The notes under the pieces: generated by a model
The model's database searches: none
What the model was told of the DNA's origin: nothing
What the model saw: the letters and a program-made list of their open reading frames with translations, nothing else
Translations under genes and position numbers: made by a program
From: a virus
IMG/VR virus record: IMGVR_UViG_3300027491_000248
Span: 1 to 20,212 of that record
Strand: one strand, 5' to 3'
DNA: 20,212 bases
Part shown: positions 19,637 through 20,212 of the stretch, piece by piece
Layout of the letters: each line of letters opens with the position of its first letter
Position numbering within the stretch: position 1 is the first letter of the stretch

Positions 19637-20212
19637 CTGATGATCGACAACTACGACTCCTTCACCTACAACCTCGTCCAGTATTTCGGCGAGCTGGGTG
19701 CGGAGGTCGTGGTCCACCGCAACGACCAGATCAGCGTGGACGAGGTGGCGGCGCTCAAGCCCAGCCACATCATCCTGTCGCCGGGTCCCTGCACGCCGAA
19801 CGAGGCCGGCATCTGCCTGGAACTGATCGACCGGCTCAAGGGGCAGTTCCCGATCCTCGGCGTCTGCCTGGGCCACCAGTCCATCGGCCAGGCCTTCGGC
19901 GGCGTGGTGAAGCGCGCCCGCGAGGTCATGCACGGCAAGGTTAGCCCGATCCACCACGCCGACACCGGCGTGTTCCGCGGCCTGCCCTCGCCCTACACCG
20001 CGACGCGCTACCACTCCCTGATCGTGGAGGAATCGACGCTGCCGAGTGAGCTGGAAGTCACCGCCTGGACGCAGCAGCCGGACGGCAGCCGCGACGAGAT
20101 CATGGGCCTGAAGCACAAGACCCTGCCGATCGAGGGCGTGCAGTTCCATCCGGAATCGATCCTGACCGAGCACGGGCACCAGTTGCTGAAGAACTTCCTC
20201 GAGGCGTACTGA
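19631..20212 (+). CDS. trpG: Anthranilate synthase component II (glutaminase subunit)
   Basis: Hydrolyses glutamine and passes ammonia to TrpE for anthranilate synthesis, the first step of tryptophan biosynthesis; cytosolic, acting as a heterotetramer with TrpE. It is a class I glutamine amidotransferase with all key motifs: ILSPGPCTP, the nucleophile elbow GVCLGHQ (C79, counting from the ATG at 19631), and [11 protein letters not shown] with catalytic H173 and E175. The family normally begins [14 protein letters not shown], so I favour the ATG at 19631 (193 residues). An ATG at 19622 would add three residues (MLD) but lies only two bases from the SD. The stop is the last codon of the window, so trpD/trpC cannot be seen. 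PabA is an alternative name because the two cannot be told apart by this sequence. Confidence 0.93.
   Translation: MILMIDNYDSFTYNLVQYFGELGAEVVVHRNDQISVDEVAALKPSHIILSPGPCTPNEAGICLELIDRLKGQFPILGVCLGHQSIGQAFGGVVKRAREVMHGKVSPIHHADTGVFRGLPSPYTATRYHSLIVEESTLPSELEVTAWTQQPDGSRDEIMGLKHKTLPIEGVQFHPESILTEHGHQLLKNFLEAY

Noticed and set aside
1-20212. CRISPR array or tRNA/rRNA genes
   Set aside because: No regularly spaced repeats and no cloverleaf or T-arm consensus (GGTTCGAATCC-like) could be found on either strand.

Overview
The window is the right-hand part of a temperate, short-tailed (podovirus-type) prophage in a GC-rich proteobacterium, followed at the extreme right by the host gene trpG (anthranilate synthase glutaminase subunit). 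The TrpG sequence and high GC suggest a gammaproteobacterium, perhaps near Xanthomonadales, Nevskiales or Pseudomonadales, but no rRNA or tRNA is present to fix this. No tail tube, sheath or tape-measure gene is seen. The order scaffold, capsid, adaptors, nozzle, fibre and internal virion (ejection) proteins is that of a podovirus. Terminase, portal, integrase, repressor and lysis genes are not in the window and presumably lie to the left.

Layout: 1-2152 holds scaffold, major capsid protein and a 43-residue basic protein, closed by a strong intrinsic terminator. 2209-6682 holds a HeH-like protein, two head-tail adaptor-like proteins and a large nozzle-like tail protein that carries an apparent insertion of two jelly-roll domains. 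6682-10300 is the fibre module: a small structural protein, the tail fibre, a coiled-coil protein, a 116-residue protein and a Calx-beta-like protein; parts of it are less GC-rich than the rest. 10309-13795 encodes a GNAT-like/gp13-like protein and five internal-virion candidates, and 14552-16276 a large ejection protein with glycine-zipper segments. 17149-19128 is a tight operon: small protein, winged-helix metallophosphoesterase, three-TM protein and a DUF6378-like protein.

The forward late operon is interrupted by reverse-strand accessory genes (morons): a two-TM protein and a 78-residue protein (13797-14457), a lipoprotein (16293-17030), and a zinc-ribbon protein at the right edge (19125-19406).

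The most interesting signal concerns the 78-residue gene and the lipoprotein gene. They are unrelated in product but share the same upstream element: a 20-bp dyad ACCTG-N10-CAGGT, which is the outer architecture of a LuxR-family lux box, then 16 variable bases and an identical 10-mer exactly where a -10 region would fall, then an SD and the start codon. I infer a shared moron promoter, possibly quorum-sensing responsive. This is a hypothesis from sequence only.

The right end (19407-19630) contains a perfect palindrome in a reverse promoter, a 12-bp-period direct repeat (AAGCGGGTA twice) that may belong to the attachment region, and a 9-bp inverted repeat spanning the trpG start. The phage-host junction is therefore placed within about 19440-19630.
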